Below, piece by piece: positions 54,017-63,616 of a stretch of 64,000 nt of DNA. The DNA is from Pseudomonadota bacterium. GTDB taxonomy: Bacteria; Pseudomonadota; Gammaproteobacteria; Pseudomonadales; Oceanobacteraceae. A model generated the notes under the pieces. The model saw only the letters and a list, made by a program, of their open reading frames with translations. It was not told the origin of the DNA and did no database searches. Position 1 is the stretch's first letter; every line of letters begins with the position of its first letter. The translations under genes and the position numbers were made by a program. The stretch is taken from positions 124,426-188,425 of the forward strand of contig JAIXHJ010000003.1 of the NCBI GenBank assembly GCA_030145845.1, given 5' to 3'.

Positions 54017-54296
54017 TAATATTCATGGGTGTAGGTCAACAGACTGCCGGCGGATAAATATTAAAAATAAAAATTAATACATAAATAAAATGAAAAGGAT
54101 CAATATCAGTGCCTTTCAGGCACTGATATTGATCCTTTAAACATTACGAATAATAAGGGAATTGTTTTTTAAATAATCAGATTGTGCAGCTCTGTTATCC
54201 CTTTTATGTTTTTTTTGTTCGGAAATCTGATGTTCCGGGAAAAGCGGCCGATGAAGTCTATGCTTATAACAAACGAGTTATGTACAGATCAGACTT
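54017..54296. other. AT-rich intergenic region
   Basis: 280 bases, clearly more AT-rich than the flanking coding DNA (runs such as AATATTAAAAATAAAAATTAA and TTATGTTTTTTTTG). It contains the long hairpin at 54094-54138, and no open frame of note. The chemoreceptor's promoter should lie in the last 100 bases; no strong match was found. Confidence 0.7.
54094..54138. terminator. Perfect 20-bp stem-loop after the oxoprolinase gene
   Basis: AAAGGATCAATATCAGTGCC and its exact reverse complement are separated by TTTCA. The stem is longer than any other terminator in the window and is followed by only TTTAAAC. It could terminate the oxoprolinase transcript, or be a stable RNA end or DNA-level palindrome. 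Confidence 0.65.
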
Positions 54297-55850
54297 ATGA
54301 GAAACAATCAGCCTGTTACCCAGAATGAGGTGACCTTTCCGTCAGGTCAGAAACTGATTTCGTCCACCGACCTGAAAGGCATCATCCGCGACTGCAATCA
54401 GGCTTTTATCGATATCAGCGGCTACAACCGCGAAGAGCTGATCGGTAAGCCACACAATCTGGTCCGTCATCCGGATATGCCGGAAGCCGCCTTCGATAAT
54501 ATGTGGCAGCATCTGAAAGCCGGCCGGCCCTGGCTGGGCATGGTAAAAAACCGCTGTAAAAACGGCGACTATTACTGGGTCAGCGCTTACATCACCCCGC
54601 TGATGGAAAACGGTAAGGTCACGGGTTATGAATCCGTGCGCATCTGCCCTGACCGTCAGGATGTTAAACGGGCAGATACACTCTACCGCCGCCTGCGCGA
54701 GGGCCATAAAGGCCTGCCACTGTTGTCCGCTGTGCCAGGGCAGTTGTGGGTGGTGCTGGCTGCGGCACTGATATCCGGTGGTCTTTACCTCAATGGTTAT
54801 CCGTTACTGGCCTGGGCAACGATGCTGGCCGGTTCCGCGGGTGCTGTGTGGACCGGCCTGCGGGCACGGGTAAAAACCCTGAAGTCACTGCTGTCGCACA
54901 TGGACCGCGCTTTCACTGATCCGCTGGCGGCCAGGGCTTACACCGATGATTCGCTGACCCTGGGGATGATCAAGGTCGCCATTATCAGTCAGCGCCGCCA
55001 TCTGGATACGGTGCTGACCCGTCTTGAGCACTCGGCCGATATCGTCAGCCAGCGATCGGCGGAAGGTCTGGTGCTGGTGCAGGACACCTGCCGTGATCTG
55101 CAGATGCAGCAGGATGAAACGGCCAGTGCTGCGACGGCGGTACAGGAAATGTCAGCCACCATTAACGAGGTGTCCGGCAATATTCAGAACACTGCCCAGC
55201 ATGCGGAAAGTGCCCGTAATCAGAGTCACGAAGGCCGTGAAGTGGTATTGCTGACCCGGGAGGCGATTGAAGGGCTGAAAAATACCGTGGATGAAATCCG
55301 TACTGCGGTGACCGAAGTGTCACAACAGACGCAGAAAATTGCCGGCTCGGCGGAAATCATTGAACAGATCGCCGAGCAGACCAATCTGCTGGCGCTGAAT
55401 GCGGCCATCGAAGCAGCGCGGGCCGGGGAGCAGGGCCGTGGTTTTGCTGTGGTGGCTGATGAAGTACGCAGTCTGGCGATGCGCACACGGGAATCCACTG
55501 CCGAAATTCACACCGTGGTCGGTGATCTGGTGAATCGTACCGGGCAGGCCGTGCACGTGGCGGAGCGTGGTGTCGGAGCGGCTGAACAGGGGCCGGTGCG
55601 GATGCGTGAAGCGGAGCAGTCGCTGGGCGATATTGCCTCATCGGTCGGGCAGATTGCCGATATGTCGATCCAGATGGCGGCCGCGGTGGAAGAGCAGGTT
55701 CAGGTCTCGTCTGAAATCAGCAGTCAGGTTACCCGGATCAATGAGCTGTCACAGCAGAGTATGAGTTCCGGTAACCGTTCGGCCGAAAGTGTGCAGGAAA
55801 TTCAGGATATTGCCCGTGAGCTGCATGAGCTGATGGTGCGTTTCCGCTGA
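54297..55850 (+). CDS. Aer-like methyl-accepting chemotaxis protein
   Basis: Redox/aerotaxis-type receptor of 517 residues. N-terminal PAS domain (about 15-125) with [16 protein letters not shown] and the aromatic pattern of Aer ([16 protein letters not shown]), one hydrophobic hairpin (about 145-190) instead of a periplasmic domain, and a MCP signalling domain with the hairpin tip [42 protein letters not shown] binding is expected by family. It should bind CheA/CheW through the tip; no che genes are nearby. It follows the AT-rich gap. Confidence 0.9.
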   Translation: MRNNQPVTQNEVTFPSGQKLISSTDLKGIIRDCNQAFIDISGYNREELIGKPHNLVRHPDMPEAAFDNMWQHLKAGRPWLGMVKNRCKNGDYYWVSAYITPLMENGKVTGYESVRICPDRQDVKRADTLYRRLREGHKGLPLLSAVPGQLWVVLAAALISGGLYLNGYPLLAWATMLAGSAGAVWTGLRARVKTLKSLLSHMDRAFTDPLAARAYTDDSLTLGMIKVAIISQRRHLDTVLTRLEHSADIVSQRSAEGLVLVQDTCRDLQMQQDETASAATAVQEMSATINEVSGNIQNTAQHAESARNQSHEGREVVLLTREAIEGLKNTVDEIRTAVTEVSQQTQKIAGSAEIIEQIAEQTNLLALNAAIEAARAGEQGRGFAVVADEVRSLAMRTRESTAEIHTVVGDLVNRTGQAVHVAERGVGAAEQGPVRMREAEQSLGDIASSVGQIADMSIQMAAAVEEQVQVSSEISSQVTRINELSQQSMSSGNRSAESVQEIQDIARELHELMVRFR

Positions 55851-55883
55851 TAAATCCGGGCGCTGCGGTTGGGTATATCCTTG

Positions 55884-55892
55884 TGATAGAAT
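55884..55892 (+). promoter_or_regulatory. Extended -10 promoter of grxD
   Basis: TGATAGAAT (TG-n-TAGAAT) about 36 bases before the grxD start codon fits an extended -10 promoter, which does not need a good -35 box. Confidence 0.45.
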
Positions 55893-55927
55893 GGCAGCAG
55901 ACTGAACCATTCTGAGAGAGAAGTGCT

Positions 55928-56248
55928 ATGGATATTATGGAGGTCATCAAAGACCAGGTTACCGGCAACCCGATTCTGCTGTACATGAAAGGGTCGCCCA
56001 ACCAGCCAATGTGCGGTTTCTCTGCCCGCACAGTGCAGGCAGTGATGGAATGCGGACAGAAATTTGCCTACGTCGATATACTGTCCAATCCGGAAATCCG
56101 GACCAACCTGCCCAAATATGCCAACTGGCCGACTTTCCCGCAGCTGTGGGTTAACGGTGAGCTGGTCGGTGGCTGCGATATCGTGACCGAAATGCATGAA
56201 AAAGGTGAACTGAAAACTCTGCTGGAAGAAGCAGCTCCGCAGGAGTAA
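55928..56248 (+). CDS. grxD: Monothiol glutaredoxin (Grx4 type)
   Basis: Protein of 106 residues with the CGFS active site (Cys29) in YMKGSPNQPMCGFSART, the GSH-binding WPTFPQLWVNGELVGGCDIV and the usual length of GrxD. It carries and delivers 2Fe-2S clusters, and works with BolA-type partners. AGAGAG lies before ATG 55928. Single-gene transcript ended by the following strong terminator. Confidence 0.97.
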   Translation: MDIMEVIKDQVTGNPILLYMKGSPNQPMCGFSARTVQAVMECGQKFAYVDILSNPEIRTNLPKYANWPTFPQLWVNGELVGGCDIVTEMHEKGELKTLLEEAAPQE

Positions 56249-56262
56249 TTTCCGTCACTGAT

Positions 56263-56291
56263 AAAAAACCAGCCTCCGGGCTGGTTTTTTT
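56263..56291 (+). terminator. Rho-independent terminator after grxD
   Basis: AAAAAACCAGCC and GGCTGGTTTTTTT around TCCG. Confidence 0.93.
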
Positions 56292-56302
56292 ATGCCCGCA
56301 GT

Positions 56303-59026
56303 ATGACACACGCCGCAGGTGACCCACTGCGCTATGGTGGTACTATGTGGCTCACCTCAGGTGACGCACTCCGCAGGATATCCGTACAGAACATGGTCGT
56401 TAAAAGCAGAACCGACAGTCCCCAATCCCCCTGGCTGGAATCGCTGGATCAGCGCGCCGTGGCGGCCTGGGTGGCGCGCAAAGGCCGCCATCCGGAAGCT
56501 CCCGTGTGGGGACTCGACCGTCACCGCCTGCTGGAGAAACGCCTGCAGGACAATCAGGTGGTGTGGCTCAACGCCCCGGCCGGGTACGGCAAGACTGTGC
56601 TGATGGGGGATTATGTACGCTATGCCGAACAGAACGGCACGTCGGTGATCTGGCTGACGCTGGATAACCGTGATACCCCGGCAGAATATTTCCTGCTGCA
56701 TTTCCTTGAGGCGGCAGAATACCAGTTACCCGGCATTGCCACGGATGCTCTGGCTCACTGGCATGAAACCCGCCGCCGTGGGCGGGTGGATACCGAACAG
56801 GTGCTGCTGCTGTGGCTGCAGGAACTGGCGGGCTTCGGGCGGGCACTGCTGCTGTGTTTTGATGATGTGCATAACCTGCATGAAAGTGACAGCTTCCAGG
56901 TGCTGAATCTGATTATTGAACAGTTACCGGCTGGTGTCGGTATGCTGCTGGCCTCACGCTATACCCCGGCCCATCTGGGCCGTCTGCGTCTCAATCCGCG
57001 CCTGAGCTGGCTTGGCAGTCAGGATCTGGCGTTCACCGACGATGAAACACAGAAACTGCTGCTGCAGCACGATGTGCCTGAACCGGCACGGCAGGTGCCG
57101 TCACTGATGCAGCGCCTGCAGGGCTGGCCGGCGGGGCTGGCAATCTGGCTGGCCTGTTACCGCGCCGCCGGACGCCCGCCGGAACCACCACCCGGTCTGG
57201 CACAGCAGGAACTGAGTGATTATCTGCTCGGCGAAACCCTGCATCGGGTGGAACCGGAACTGCAGCAGTTTGTACAGCAGGCTGCGGTCCTCGGCACCTT
57301 CAGTGAAAGTCTGCTGCAGCACTGTACCGGCAGCGCCGATTATCACACGCCTCTGCTGCAGGCTCTGCGGCTGAATCTGTTTATCGAACCGCTGGAGCAC
57401 CGTTCCGGCTGGTTCCGCATGCATCCGGTGATGGGGGCCCTGCTGGCACATCAGCTGCCGGGCGGGCAGCGGCGCGGGCTGCATGAAAGCGCCTACGCCT
57501 GGCTCAGTCATCATCAGCAGCCGGTGGCAGCGCTGTATCACGCCCGTCAGGCCGGGCTGGGCGGGGAAATTCTCAGCTGGGTGGAACATGAAGCGGAACT
57601 GATTCTGGCCAATCTGGATATCGCCGGCCTGCTCGACTGGTTTGATATTCTCGGTGATGAGCTGCTGTACCGTTCCGCACGACTGATGGCAATTGCGGCC
57701 TGGGTCTGGCTGCTGACTCATCAGACGGAAAAAGCCGCGCTGCTGATCCGCCATCTGCAGGCGCAGGGAGCGCTGGCAGAGTATGAAGAAAATGCCCTGC
57801 TGGGCTATATGGCGCGCCTTAAGGGCCAGCTGGATGACGCCGGTCAGTACTGCCGCCAGGCGCTGGAACAGATACCGGGGGAACGTTTTACCCTGCGTAT
57901 TCTGATGAGTTCAACGCTGGCCCATCTGTGTCTGGCGGAGCAGGATCCGGAAGGCGCCCGCATCTGGAACCGTCTGGCACAGGATCTGTCGCGCCAGCAT
58001 CAGGTTCCGGCAATGGAAGCGCTGGCACTGTTTGATTATGCCCGTATTGAACTGAACCGCGGCCATCTGCAGCACAGTGCGACGCTGGTCGATCACGGGC
58101 TGGCACTGCTGCAGACCGAAGAAGGACAGGCCGAGCGTTTACCGCGCGGCCGGCTGCTGCTGTACCGTGCGATGCAGATGTGGCTGAGCAGTGATGATCT
58201 GCCGCGGCTGGAAGAAACCCTGCAGCAGGGCATCAACGCCGCCATCAGTGTGCACGATGTGTCGGTCTGTTACGGCTATGCGGTATCGGCCATCCGTCTG
58301 TCAGCCCGCGGTGAGCATGAGGCGGCGCTGGAAACCATCGGTATTGCCGAACGCCTGATGCAGCGCTGGCAGGTGGAAGCCGACAGTTATCAGTGGCTGA
58401 ACATGATCAAGGCCAATGTCTGGATTACCCAGGGCAAGCTGCGGCGGGCGCAGAGCTGTATCGACCAGTTACTGAACGGGCGACGCTACGCTCAGTTGCC
58501 GCGGCCGGAACTGTTCCCGATGTTGCCCTCCTTTGTCATCCTGACTCAGGGCCGGCTGTGGCTGCTGGCCAATCAGGTGGCGGAATGCCTGGCGCTGGTG
58601 GATGAGGGGATGCGCAGCCATGGCGGCAACTTTGCCACGCTGCTGATGCAGCTGTTGCGGGCGGAAGCCATGCGCCGTCAGCAGGGCGGCAGCGACAGCC
58701 AGAAACTGATAAACCAGACCATGCAGATGCTGCGTGCCGCCGGCATCGGCAGTCATTTTCTCGCCTGGGTGCCGTTTATGGCCGGCGCGGATGGTGATAG
58801 TGGCCGTCAGGATGCGGAGCTAGACGATATCCGGGTCAGTCTGAGCGAGCGGGAACTGGAAGTGCTGAGCAAGATTGCCCAGGGCTTATCCAACCAGGAA
58901 ATCGCCGATCAGCTGTTTATCTCACTGCATACGGTCAAAACCCACGCCCGGAAGATTAACGTCAAACTGGGGGCCAGAAGCCGTACCCAGGCCATTCACC
59001 GGGCGCAGGAACTGAACCTGCTTTAA
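56303..59026 (+). CDS. MalT-like LuxR-family ATP-dependent regulator (LAL type)
   Basis: Large regulator of up to 907 residues. Near residues 85-100 the Walker A motif is APAGYGKT; Walker B is LLLCFDDVHNL; a winged-helix and a long TPR-like helical array (about 400-830) follow; the C-terminal LuxR HTH is LSERELEVLSKIAQGLSNQEIADQLF with VKTHARKINVKLGARSRTQAI. MalT-type proteins oligomerise with an inducer and ATP to activate transcription. The N-terminus is uncertain: ATGs at 56303, 56345 and 56393 are all possible. Target genes are unknown; the closest downstream gene is the degenerate receiver protein. Confidence 0.88.
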   Translation: MTHAAGDPLRYGGTMWLTSGDALRRISVQNMVVKSRTDSPQSPWLESLDQRAVAAWVARKGRHPEAPVWGLDRHRLLEKRLQDNQVVWLNAPAGYGKTVLMGDYVRYAEQNGTSVIWLTLDNRDTPAEYFLLHFLEAAEYQLPGIATDALAHWHETRRRGRVDTEQVLLLWLQELAGFGRALLLCFDDVHNLHESDSFQVLNLIIEQLPAGVGMLLASRYTPAHLGRLRLNPRLSWLGSQDLAFTDDETQKLLLQHDVPEPARQVPSLMQRLQGWPAGLAIWLACYRAAGRPPEPPPGLAQQELSDYLLGETLHRVEPELQQFVQQAAVLGTFSESLLQHCTGSADYHTPLLQALRLNLFIEPLEHRSGWFRMHPVMGALLAHQLPGGQRRGLHESAYAWLSHHQQPVAALYHARQAGLGGEILSWVEHEAELILANLDIAGLLDWFDILGDELLYRSARLMAIAAWVWLLTHQTEKAALLIRHLQAQGALAEYEENALLGYMARLKGQLDDAGQYCRQALEQIPGERFTLRILMSSTLAHLCLAEQDPEGARIWNRLAQDLSRQHQVPAMEALALFDYARIELNRGHLQHSATLVDHGLALLQTEEGQAERLPRGRLLLYRAMQMWLSSDDLPRLEETLQQGINAAISVHDVSVCYGYAVSAIRLSARGEHEAALETIGIAERLMQRWQVEADSYQWLNMIKANVWITQGKLRRAQSCIDQLLNGRRYAQLPRPELFPMLPSFVILTQGRLWLLANQVAECLALVDEGMRSHGGNFATLLMQLLRAEAMRRQQGGSDSQKLINQTMQMLRAAGIGSHFLAWVPFMAGADGDSGRQDAELDDIRVSLSERELEVLSKIAQGLSNQEIADQLFISLHTVKTHARKINVKLGARSRTQAIHRAQELNLL

Positions 59027-59150
59027 TCAATAATACTTTTATTAACAATGGCTTAGCGAATGTGATCCAGGTCGTATAAGTGGCCGTTGGGCTGGCATCT
59101 GTACGAATTCTGAACTAAATATGGGTACAGGCACACAGAATGGACAGGCT

Positions 59151-60338
59151 ATGACAGAGGGATACAAAGCGGTGGTGCTGGGCCGCAGCAAAGACCAGCA
59201 GCTGGAGGCATTACTGGGTGAGAAGTATGACCTCCTGTTCACCGATACTGTCTCTGTGGTCGCGGAAAGCGCGGCGGCTGCCGGTGCCAAACTGATTCTG
59301 ATTGATGTTACCTCGCTCGGTCCGGAGCGGACGCTGGAAGGTTGTCAGGCCCTGAAAGATGCTTCTGAACTGCCGGTGGTGCTGCTGGCTGACCGCGATA
59401 CCCTGGATTACAAAATGCAGGCCTATGAGGCCGGCTGCGATGATTATCTGACGCGCAGCGATATGTACGAACTCAAGGCCCGGCTTGACCGTGTCCTGTT
59501 CAATCAGATTGCCAACGATCAGCTCAAAATGCAGCTGAAACAGGCCCATGAAATGGCGTTTATCGCCATGTCCGATACCTCGGATCTGGGGGTCAATGTT
59601 CAGTTTCTGCTGGACGTTAACCGCTGCTGCAATATTGACGAGCTGGGCATGCGGCTGTTCCAGTCACTGCGCAGTTACGGCATTAACTGCAGCCTGCAGA
59701 TGCGCAGCCGTTACGGCGTTAAGAATATGGAAGCCAATGGCATGGCCAAGGAGATGGAATCTGCCCTGCTCGGTGCCTGTGCGGAACAGGGCCGTTATGT
59801 CGATTTCGGCCGCCGTTCGATCATGAATTACGGCCGTGTTTCGCTGCTGGTAAAAAATATGCCGCTTGAGGATGAGAAAAAATACGGCGCCATCAAAGAC
59901 AATGTTTTTTCCCTGCTGCAGGGGTGTGATGCGCGTATCGAATCCCTCGATAATCAGCAGTCACTGGCACTGGAGAGTCTGCTGGTAAAGCGGCTGACCG
60001 GCCAGCTGCGGTCGGTGGTCGGGCAGGTTGAAGACGGCTATCAGGATGTGATGCGTGGCATCGCGGATGTGGTGGAAAATATGGCCGAAGGGGTGGAAAA
60101 CAGCCTGCAGTATCTGGGCATGGACGAAACCCAGGAAGCGGCGTTGCAGGGCATTATGGAACGTGGGATTACCGACACCAACCGCGTCTTTAACGAAGGT
60201 ATCCGGCTGGATGAAGGGCTGCGTTCATTACTGCAGCAACTGGATGATATTTTCTCTGCGGGTCAGATTGACCCGCAGAAGGTCAGCGAACTGCTGGAAA
60301 AAATGCCGGCCGGCAAACCGCCGGGCGGGGTTCAGTGA
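59151..60338 (+). CDS. Degenerate receiver-domain protein with helical C-terminal region
   Basis: Protein of 395 residues from ATG 59151. The first 120 residues have a CheY-like fold: a first strand YKAVVLGRS, a phosphoacceptor-like Asp in AKLILIDVTSLG, PVVLLADRDT, and AGCDDYLTRSD, where the usual Lys is replaced. The acidic pair after the first strand is missing (GRSKD), so normal phosphorylation is unlikely. The rest is mainly helical (LNIDELGMRLFQSLRSYGI, a GAF-like beta part with CSLQMRSRYGV, and a helical end with VEDGYQDVMRGIADVVENMAEG). No output domain known to me is present. It follows the MalT-like gene after 124 bases and its end overlaps that of the convergent LysR gene by seven bases. 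Confidence 0.75.
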   Translation: MTEGYKAVVLGRSKDQQLEALLGEKYDLLFTDTVSVVAESAAAAGAKLILIDVTSLGPERTLEGCQALKDASELPVVLLADRDTLDYKMQAYEAGCDDYLTRSDMYELKARLDRVLFNQIANDQLKMQLKQAHEMAFIAMSDTSDLGVNVQFLLDVNRCCNIDELGMRLFQSLRSYGINCSLQMRSRYGVKNMEANGMAKEMESALLGACAEQGRYVDFGRRSIMNYGRVSLLVKNMPLEDEKKYGAIKDNVFSLLQGCDARIESLDNQQSLALESLLVKRLTGQLRSVVGQVEDGYQDVMRGIADVVENMAEGVENSLQYLGMDETQEAALQGIMERGITDTNRVFNEGIRLDEGLRSLLQQLDDIFSAGQIDPQKVSELLEKMPAGKPPGGVQ

Positions 60339-61297
60339 ACCGCCGGCTTTTCTGCCGTGGCACAGGAGCTTTCCGCCACTTCCACTTCCCACGGCGGATT
60401 CGGGCGGATGCTGTCGATGACGAAATCGACGAAGCTGCGCACTTTGGCTGACAGGTGGCGGTTACTCGGATACAGCGCGTGAATCGGGCTGGCTTCAAAC
60501 GGCCAGTCACACAGCAGTGGCACCAGATCGCCGGAACGGATTGCCGGTGAAGCAATCAGCAGTGGCAGCGGCGCAATGCCGGCACCGGACAGGGTCATGG
60601 CGTATAAGCTGGCGAAGTCGTTCACCTGCAGACGGGGTTTCACCTGAATATTGGCTTCCTGCTCTTCCGGACCTTTCATATTCCACTGCAGCCAGGACGA
60701 GGATGTGATCAGCTGATGATCATTGAGCTGATCCGGATTGGCCGGGATACCGGACTTATCCAGATAGTCGGGGCTGGCGCAGAGAATGCCGCGCACGTCG
60801 CCCAGATAACGGCCGATCAGCGAGGAATCTTCCAGCTGACCGATACGGAACGCCACGTCGATCCCTTCCTGTACCAGATCCAGACGCTGATCAGACAGCA
60901 CCATATCCACCACCACCTGCGGATGCAGTTCCATATATTCGGCTACCAGGCCGGACAGTACGGTGGAACCGAACAGCACCGGAGCGGTGATGCGCAGGGT
61001 ACCGGTCGGCGTGCTCTGCATCTGGGTTACGGCAATATTGGCTTCTTCGATTTCACTCAGGATGCGGGCGCACTGGTTGTAATACGCGTTGCCGGTGTCA
61101 GTCAGACGCAGGCTGCGGGTGGTGCGCTGAATCAGGCGTACGCCAAGGCGTTCTTCCAGCTGGGTAATCTTACGGCTGACCGTGGATTTCGGCAGACCGA
61201 GGTTTTTGGCTGCGCCGGTGAAACTGCCGGCTTCGACAACATGAACGAAGATAGCCATTTCGTTCAGATCAAATTCTTCCCGTTTACCTATCTGCAT
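60332..61297 (-). CDS. LysR-family regulator
   Basis: Regulator of 321 residues. N-terminal winged HTH (about 10-68) with FVHVVEAGSFTGAAKNLGLPKSTVSRKITQLEERLGVRLIQRTTR, then a substrate-binding domain starting PTGTLRITAPVLFGSTVL. The sequence is of the DmlR/AaeR subtype. A T-n11-A-rich stretch (TTCCATTTTACTTCC) lies upstream at 61350-61375, a possible binding site. The TonB receptor gene upstream is read in the same direction, so it is not a classic divergent target. Confidence 0.9.
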   Translation of the reverse strand: MQIGKREEFDLNEMAIFVHVVEAGSFTGAAKNLGLPKSTVSRKITQLEERLGVRLIQRTTRSLRLTDTGNAYYNQCARILSEIEEANIAVTQMQSTPTGTLRITAPVLFGSTVLSGLVAEYMELHPQVVVDMVLSDQRLDLVQEGIDVAFRIGQLEDSSLIGRYLGDVRGILCASPDYLDKSGIPANPDQLNDHQLITSSSWLQWNMKGPEEQEANIQVKPRLQVNDFASLYAMTLSGAGIAPLPLLIASPAIRSGDLVPLLCDWPFEASPIHALYPSNRHLSAKVRSFVDFVIDSIRPNPPWEVEVAESSCATAEKPAVH

Positions 61298-61437
61298 TGG
61301 GAACCACCATTACATTCATTTCAGACGCTGGTCAGTATGGCGCCTTTTGCAAAAATTTGGAAGTAAAATGGAACAATAGGGCCCTTATAGTTCAGATTGT
61401 CCGATTTATCTGTATGATTCGCAGGGTTAAAGAGACG

Positions 61438-61461
61438 GCAGGGGCCACTTATGGCCCCTGC
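61438..61461 (-). terminator. Hairpin after the third TonB receptor gene
   Basis: GCAGGGGCC and GGCCCCTGC form a 9-bp stem around ACTTAT, just past the stop codon on the minus strand. The T-run is interrupted (CGTCTCTTT), so termination may be partial. Confidence 0.6.
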
Positions 61462-61464
61462 GGA

Positions 61465-63516
61465 TCAGATCTGTGCCTTGATTCCGAAGGACACGATCAG
61501 CGGCAGATCGGTGACTTCCTCGCGCCCGCTGTAATCGGCATTTTCATACTGATAGCCGCTAACATTGCTGCGGTTGTAGAGGTTCAGGATCTCGGCGTAG
61601 AGGTCGATTTTCCAGCCGTGGATTTCCGGCACCTCGCGGTCGAGGCGCACATCCAGCCGGTGGTAAGCGGGCAGGCGCTCTGAGTTCACGCTGCCATAGA
61701 CCGGATTGTACAGCGCCGGGTCGTCAGTATCCTGCACGGCACCCTCCAGCGGAGTAATCAGCTGGCCGCTCTGATAGCGCCATTTGAAGCCCAGCTGCAG
61801 ACCCTCACTGAGCTGATAATTGGCAACCGTGTTGACGATCACCGGCTGGTCGTAGTTGTAGCTGAAGCTGTCACCGCTGAGGGTATTCTTACGCAGGGTG
61901 CGGGCATAGGCGACCGACATCCAGCCGTACCAGCGTTCACTCAGATTGCGGTTGATAAAGAATTCGGCACCCCAGGCACGGCCTTCGGCGTCGTTGGTGT
62001 AACGCGGCAGGGCTTCGTATTCGGCATCAGTCAGACTGCTGTACAGCGGGTCTTTATCTTCGCGCGCAACAATAATGTTGTTCAGGTCTTTGTAGTAAAT
62101 CTCGGCTTTCCAGAACAGATCGGGGCTGACCTGATGCTCAATGCCCAGTTCATAGTGGGTGGCCTCAGGCTGCTGCAGTTCCTCATTGCCGAACGGCTCA
62201 ACGAACAGGCCGAAATTCTGCGGCATAATATGGTGTTCACCATAGGCTTGGGTAAACCACCAGGTATCGCTGAACTGCCAGCGGCTGTGCACTCTGGGTT
62301 CAGCGAAGTGCTGGTCGGTGTAATCATCCCACGACAGGGCAACTCCCGGCGTCAGCGTCCAGTCGGGGGTTACCGCCCAGGCATCAGCCAGGTGGGCGTC
62401 GTAGTTATACACCACAGGTTTGCCGGAACCTGTGATGGTCTCTGTACCATCGACGATGCGGCAGTCGGGATCAAACTCGTCACAGGGCGGACCGGAAAAC
62501 ACACCCTGATAACTGATATGGCTTTCGGTGATTTCTGCTCCCCAGCGCAGTTCGTGTTCATAGGTCAGCGGATAGGCGAACTGGCTGCGCAGGTTATAGT
62601 CGTCGACTTTGACATCGAGCCGGTTGCTGCTGCCGATATTGAAGCTGAATTTCTGCTCCATATGTGACAGGCCGATTTTATGGCTGAGGCCGCTGTTATA
62701 GAGTTTTTCCCACACCAGCCCCTGACTGTTGAAAAAGGCTTCGAAGTTAATATCGCCACTCAGACCGGGGTCCTGCAGAACCTGATCGGAATCGTCATCG
62801 AACTGAATACCGGCTTTATCCCGCGAGCCAATCGCCTGGAACCAGATTTTTTCGTTGTCGCTCAGGCGGATTTCATACTTGCCCTGATAGTCGTAATACT
62901 CCGGTAGCGTGGTCAGTTCAAAGTCTTCATCGTCGAGAAAATTCTCAATGTAATACTGAAATAAACTCTGTCTGGCAGCGATATAAAAGCTCTGATTGTC
63001 ATTGACCGGCTGTTCGTAAAAAATACCGGCCTTCAGGAAGCTGGCATCAATAATCAGCTGACGGCGGTCGTAATAAGGCGAGCGTGAATCGGCTTCAATC
63101 ACGGCTCCGGTAGCATTGTTGTACTGCGGCTCAAAGGCGGCGGTTTCGAGGCGGAAATTTTCAATCACGTTATCGCTGAGAATACTGCTGCTGTCGGAAT
63201 GAAAAATATAGCCGACCGGCATAAAGTCGATAACGTACTGATTATCATCGGGTGATGAACCACGCACCGCGGGTTCCGATGCCCGTCCGGAAGCGAAGGT
63301 CACACCGGGCAGGGTGTTGATGGCGGCCAGTGGATCATTGCCGCTGCCCGGTACTTTCAGCAGTTTTTCGGTGCTGATGCGGGTCAGGGGTTCTTCCCTG
63401 CCGCTGATTTCGACCTTATCCAGCTGCACGGCTGCCGTGTCGTCTTCAGCAACGGCAGTCAGTGGCAGACAGCCGATCAGCAGCGCCGGCAGAGGTCCTT
63501 TCCGGAGTATTTTCAT
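61465..63516 (-). CDS. TonB-dependent outer-membrane receptor
   Basis: Protein of 683 residues with signal peptide MKILRKGPLPALLIGCLPLTAVA, a TonB-box-like VQLDKVEISGREEPL, plug domain (INTLPGVTFASGRASEPAVRGSSPDDNQYVIDFMPVGYIFHS) and a barrel ending in IVSFGIKAQI. A Cys pair in an extracellular loop (CDEFDPDC) is visible. The plug lacks a clear siderophore-type pattern. It lies between a LysR gene and a CFA-synthase-like gene, all on the minus strand. Substrate unknown. Confidence 0.88.
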   Translation of the reverse strand: MKILRKGPLPALLIGCLPLTAVAEDDTAAVQLDKVEISGREEPLTRISTEKLLKVPGSGNDPLAAINTLPGVTFASGRASEPAVRGSSPDDNQYVIDFMPVGYIFHSDSSSILSDNVIENFRLETAAFEPQYNNATGAVIEADSRSPYYDRRQLIIDASFLKAGIFYEQPVNDNQSFYIAARQSLFQYYIENFLDDEDFELTTLPEYYDYQGKYEIRLSDNEKIWFQAIGSRDKAGIQFDDDSDQVLQDPGLSGDINFEAFFNSQGLVWEKLYNSGLSHKIGLSHMEQKFSFNIGSSNRLDVKVDDYNLRSQFAYPLTYEHELRWGAEITESHISYQGVFSGPPCDEFDPDCRIVDGTETITGSGKPVVYNYDAHLADAWAVTPDWTLTPGVALSWDDYTDQHFAEPRVHSRWQFSDTWWFTQAYGEHHIMPQNFGLFVEPFGNEELQQPEATHYELGIEHQVSPDLFWKAEIYYKDLNNIIVAREDKDPLYSSLTDAEYEALPRYTNDAEGRAWGAEFFINRNLSERWYGWMSVAYARTLRKNTLSGDSFSYNYDQPVIVNTVANYQLSEGLQLGFKWRYQSGQLITPLEGAVQDTDDPALYNPVYGSVNSERLPAYHRLDVRLDREVPEIHGWKIDLYAEILNLYNRSNVSGYQYENADYSGREEVTDLPLIVSFGIKAQI

Positions 63517-63616
63517 AGCGTGTTCCCTGATGGTACCGGGCGGATATTAGCAGCTTAAACTGAACAGAATATGAACTTTTTCCTGCAGCCGTAGTATGAA
63601 CGGCTGCAGGTGCTGT

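Noticed and set aside
54094..54138. Long palindrome as an insertion-sequence end or attachment site
   Set aside because: No transposase, integrase or target duplication is present nearby; it lies directly after a stop codon region, where a terminator is the simpler view.
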